From Oceanobacillus bengalensis (GTDB taxonomy: Bacteria > Bacillota > Bacilli > Bacillales > Amphibacillaceae): DNA of 64,000 nucleotides. The notes under the pieces were generated by a model that saw nothing but the letters and a program-made list of their open reading frames with translations, had not been told where the DNA came from and searched no databases. Location of the stretch: the NCBI RefSeq assembly GCF_003628445.1, contig NZ_RBZO01000013.1:42268-106267 (forward strand), read 5' to 3'. The translations under genes were made by a program, and so were the position numbers. Position 1 is the stretch's first letter, and each line of letters opens with the position of its first letter. Below, piece after piece: positions 62,608 to 64,000 of this stretch.

Positions 62608-63597
62608 TTATGATTCTTCGATAATATAGTCATCAGGTATTTTTACGCCTTTTTTCTCCAAACGTTTTACTAAAAACCCAATATAAAACGGTAGTAATAT
62701 AGCTGTAGTAACAACTGATGCAGCAACTTGAATCGTAGCTAATTCTACATTGGCAGCAAATGCAGTACTTGCCGCTGCAATCGCTGCAGGTGTTGCCACT
62801 GCATTACCTGCTGTAGAACCTTCAGCAGCTCCAGCAATTGGATTCCATTTAAAGGCTTTGAATACAAAGTAGCCTGCCGTACCTGTAACAAAAACAGTTA
62901 ATAGACCTAATACGATTCCTGCAAGACCACCTTCGATAATACTTCCAAAGTCAATTCCCATTCCAAGTGCAAAGGCAAAGAAAGGAATTAACATTGAGCT
63001 ACCTTTATCTAAAAACTTGCGCATTTCTTCATCTAAGTTACCTAAGATCATCCCTACAATGATAGGTAATAATACAGATACAAATGAGACAAAAGAAAAC
63101 ATTCCATCCACAAATCCCATAGCACCAAAAATTGCTAAAGCAACCATCGTGAAAAATGGTCCATCGTTCAATGCTAATAGAGAATAAGCTGCACGGTCCG
63201 TTTTATCACCGTATTGACCAACCAATGCAACATAGAGTCCTCCGTTACTATTAGTCATGGCAGCAATAATAGCTATCGGTGCTAGACCCATCCATAAACC
63301 GTTTTCATCCATAAGCATGAATGCTAGTAAGCCTACGATTGCACCAACTAACCATTTTGTTGCGAGTAATGTTGCACCTTTACCTAAACTTACTCCAACA
63401 TTTCTGAAGTTGATTTGTGCTCCTGTACATAGTAGGAACAATGCAATTAATGTACTTGCCCCATCTACAAATAACGCTTGTGTGAAATTACCTATTCTAA
63501 GTAAATCTGGTGCTAAACTATTAATTGTCGCTGCAAGTAACAACGGTACAACCATCATTCCCCCAGGAATTCTTTCTAATGTAGCTTTGATCTTCAT
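62608..63597 (-). CDS. kdgT: KdgT-family sugar-acid permease
   Basis: A 329-residue protein with ten membrane segments: MKIKATLERIPGGMMVVPLL at the N-terminus and NSNGGLYVALVGQYGDKTDR, both typical of 2-keto-3-deoxygluconate permeases. The ATG at 63597 has GGGGGAAG upstream. As the first gene of the acid-sugar operon it probably imports the four-carbon acid rather than 2-keto-3-deoxygluconate. The substrate is inferred from its neighbours. Confidence 0.88.
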   Translation of the reverse strand: MKIKATLERIPGGMMVVPLLLAATINSLAPDLLRIGNFTQALFVDGASTLIALFLLCTGAQINFRNVGVSLGKGATLLATKWLVGAIVGLLAFMLMDENGLWMGLAPIAIIAAMTNSNGGLYVALVGQYGDKTDRAAYSLLALNDGPFFTMVALAIFGAMGFVDGMFSFVSFVSVLLPIIVGMILGNLDEEMRKFLDKGSSMLIPFFAFALGMGIDFGSIIEGGLAGIVLGLLTVFVTGTAGYFVFKAFKWNPIAGAAEGSTAGNAVATPAAIAAASTAFAANVELATIQVAASVVTTAILLPFYIGFLVKRLEKKGVKIPDDYIIEES

Positions 63598-63625
63598 GTT
63601 ACTTCCCCCTATTCGTTTCAAAATG

Positions 63626-63688
63626 AAACATTTATGTATGTTTTCGTTTACAATATACTACAATATATTAATATATTGTTATTTGCAA
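63626..63688 (-). promoter_or_regulatory. Promoter, cre-like site and inverted repeat of the acid-sugar operon
   Basis: TTGCAA (63683-63688) and TATTGT (63660-63665) form a sigma-A promoter with a 17-bp spacer. TGTTTTCGTTTACA on the plus strand (63639-63652) matches the CcpA cre consensus with one mismatch and covers the expected start. AAACAT-N6-ATGTTT (63626-63643) just downstream may bind a specific regulator. Catabolite repression would suit the operon. Confidence 0.55.
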
Positions 63689-63754
63689 CACTTTTTTTAT
63701 ATAAAATTGAGCAATTTGTCCTAAAACCGTATAAAGTGTTTAATTTTAAAACAT

Positions 63755-63788
63755 CAAAAAAAGAAGAAACGTGCACGTCTCTTCTTCC
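63755..63788 (-). terminator. Terminator for a gene beyond the right edge
   Basis: On the minus strand AAGAAGAGACGTGCACGT and its partner ACGTTTCTTCTT form a long stem followed by TTTTTTT. It would end a minus-strand gene lying to the right. Confidence 0.65.
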
Positions 63789-63883
63789 TTAATTCTATTC
63801 ATTGTTGTTATTAATCGCCTGTTTTCTAAAAAATCGTTGCATTTTTCTATTGTAAATTTAATTCGTAGTTGATGTAAACTGCG

Positions 63884-64000
63884 CGGTAAGTGCGTGTTGA
63901 TTTCCGCTGCGGGCAGTACGCTTTCCGCGGGCACGGCCTCAGCCCCCTCGTGACGCCAAGAACGCTTCTTCCTGGTCTTCGGACACGTGCTTTTCCCGCA
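63884..64000 (+). repeat. GC-rich dispersed element, third copy (cut by window end)
   Basis: It repeats the landmarks of the 37270 element: CGCTTTCCGCGGGCACGGCC, TCAGCCCCCTCG, GTCTTCGGACACGTGC and TTCCCGCA. The surrounding 63622-63880 holds no gene beyond the promoter and terminator listed. Confidence 0.7.

Noticed and set aside
63746..63934. 62-codon frame at the right edge
   Set aside because: It overlaps a terminator hairpin and the GC-rich repeat and has no ribosome site.

Overview
The window is a 64 kb piece of a low-GC Gram-positive chromosome. GerA-type spore-germination genes, a BceRS-BceAB-type peptide-antibiotic module, SAM-I (S-box) riboswitches, purine-rich Shine-Dalgarno sequences and a KatE-type large catalase all point to an endospore-forming member of the Bacillaceae. 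The gene mix resembles the Oceanobacillus/Virgibacillus group, but the genus is an inference. No tRNA, rRNA, CRISPR array, prophage or intact insertion sequence was found.

Layout. 1-9.5 kb: 5' part of a SWIM/SNF2 helicase gene, the iron-sulfur repair gene scdA behind an FNR-type site, an MFS exporter divergent from an HTH-TPR regulator with three matching operators, an unusual LRR-TraB lipoprotein, a UMF1-type transporter, and an SDR/TetR divergent pair. 9.5-20 kb: fruRKA fructose operon, a globin-coupled HD-GYP protein, and a four-gene peptide-detoxification module. 20-33 kb: racemase, RND exporter, a GNAT acetyltransferase behind a leader peptide and terminator, an XRE/membrane protein pair, a GerA-type germinant receptor operon with a small fourth gene, and an aminopeptidase-like hydrolase. 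31.4-35.9 kb: an organosulfur utilisation locus whose two divergent arms each start with their own SAM riboswitch. 36-40.5 kb: a PqqD-M50 membrane peptidase, GC-rich inverted repeats, an uncatalogued 21-residue Cys/Trp peptide gene coupled to a membrane HD-GYP gene, a SLAP-domain protein and DegV. 40.7-51 kb: an ABC-F ATPase, an AEC carrier, an ArsR/MFS pair, YwbE, TrhA, YiaA/B-like and TauE proteins, a decayed czrA beside czcD, and a 3D-domain cell-wall protein. 51-57 kb: a six-gene glycerol-3-phosphate/glycerophosphodiester operon. 57-64 kb: catalase and a four-carbon acid-sugar (threonate/erythronate-type) operon with a degenerate response regulator.

The most striking non-genic feature is a family of about 16 palindromic repeats, 50-62 bp long. 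They have GGTGCCTGTCAC / GTGACAGGCACC ends and, in full-length copies, three phased TGTCGAA units. They lie between 1.1 and 47.8 kb, mostly at gene ends, and are absent from the last 16 kb. Several touch start or stop codons. A second, GC-rich repeat family occurs as an inverted pair at 37.3-37.65 kb and again at the right edge.

All calls come from reading the sequence and from remembered family knowledge; no database search was run.
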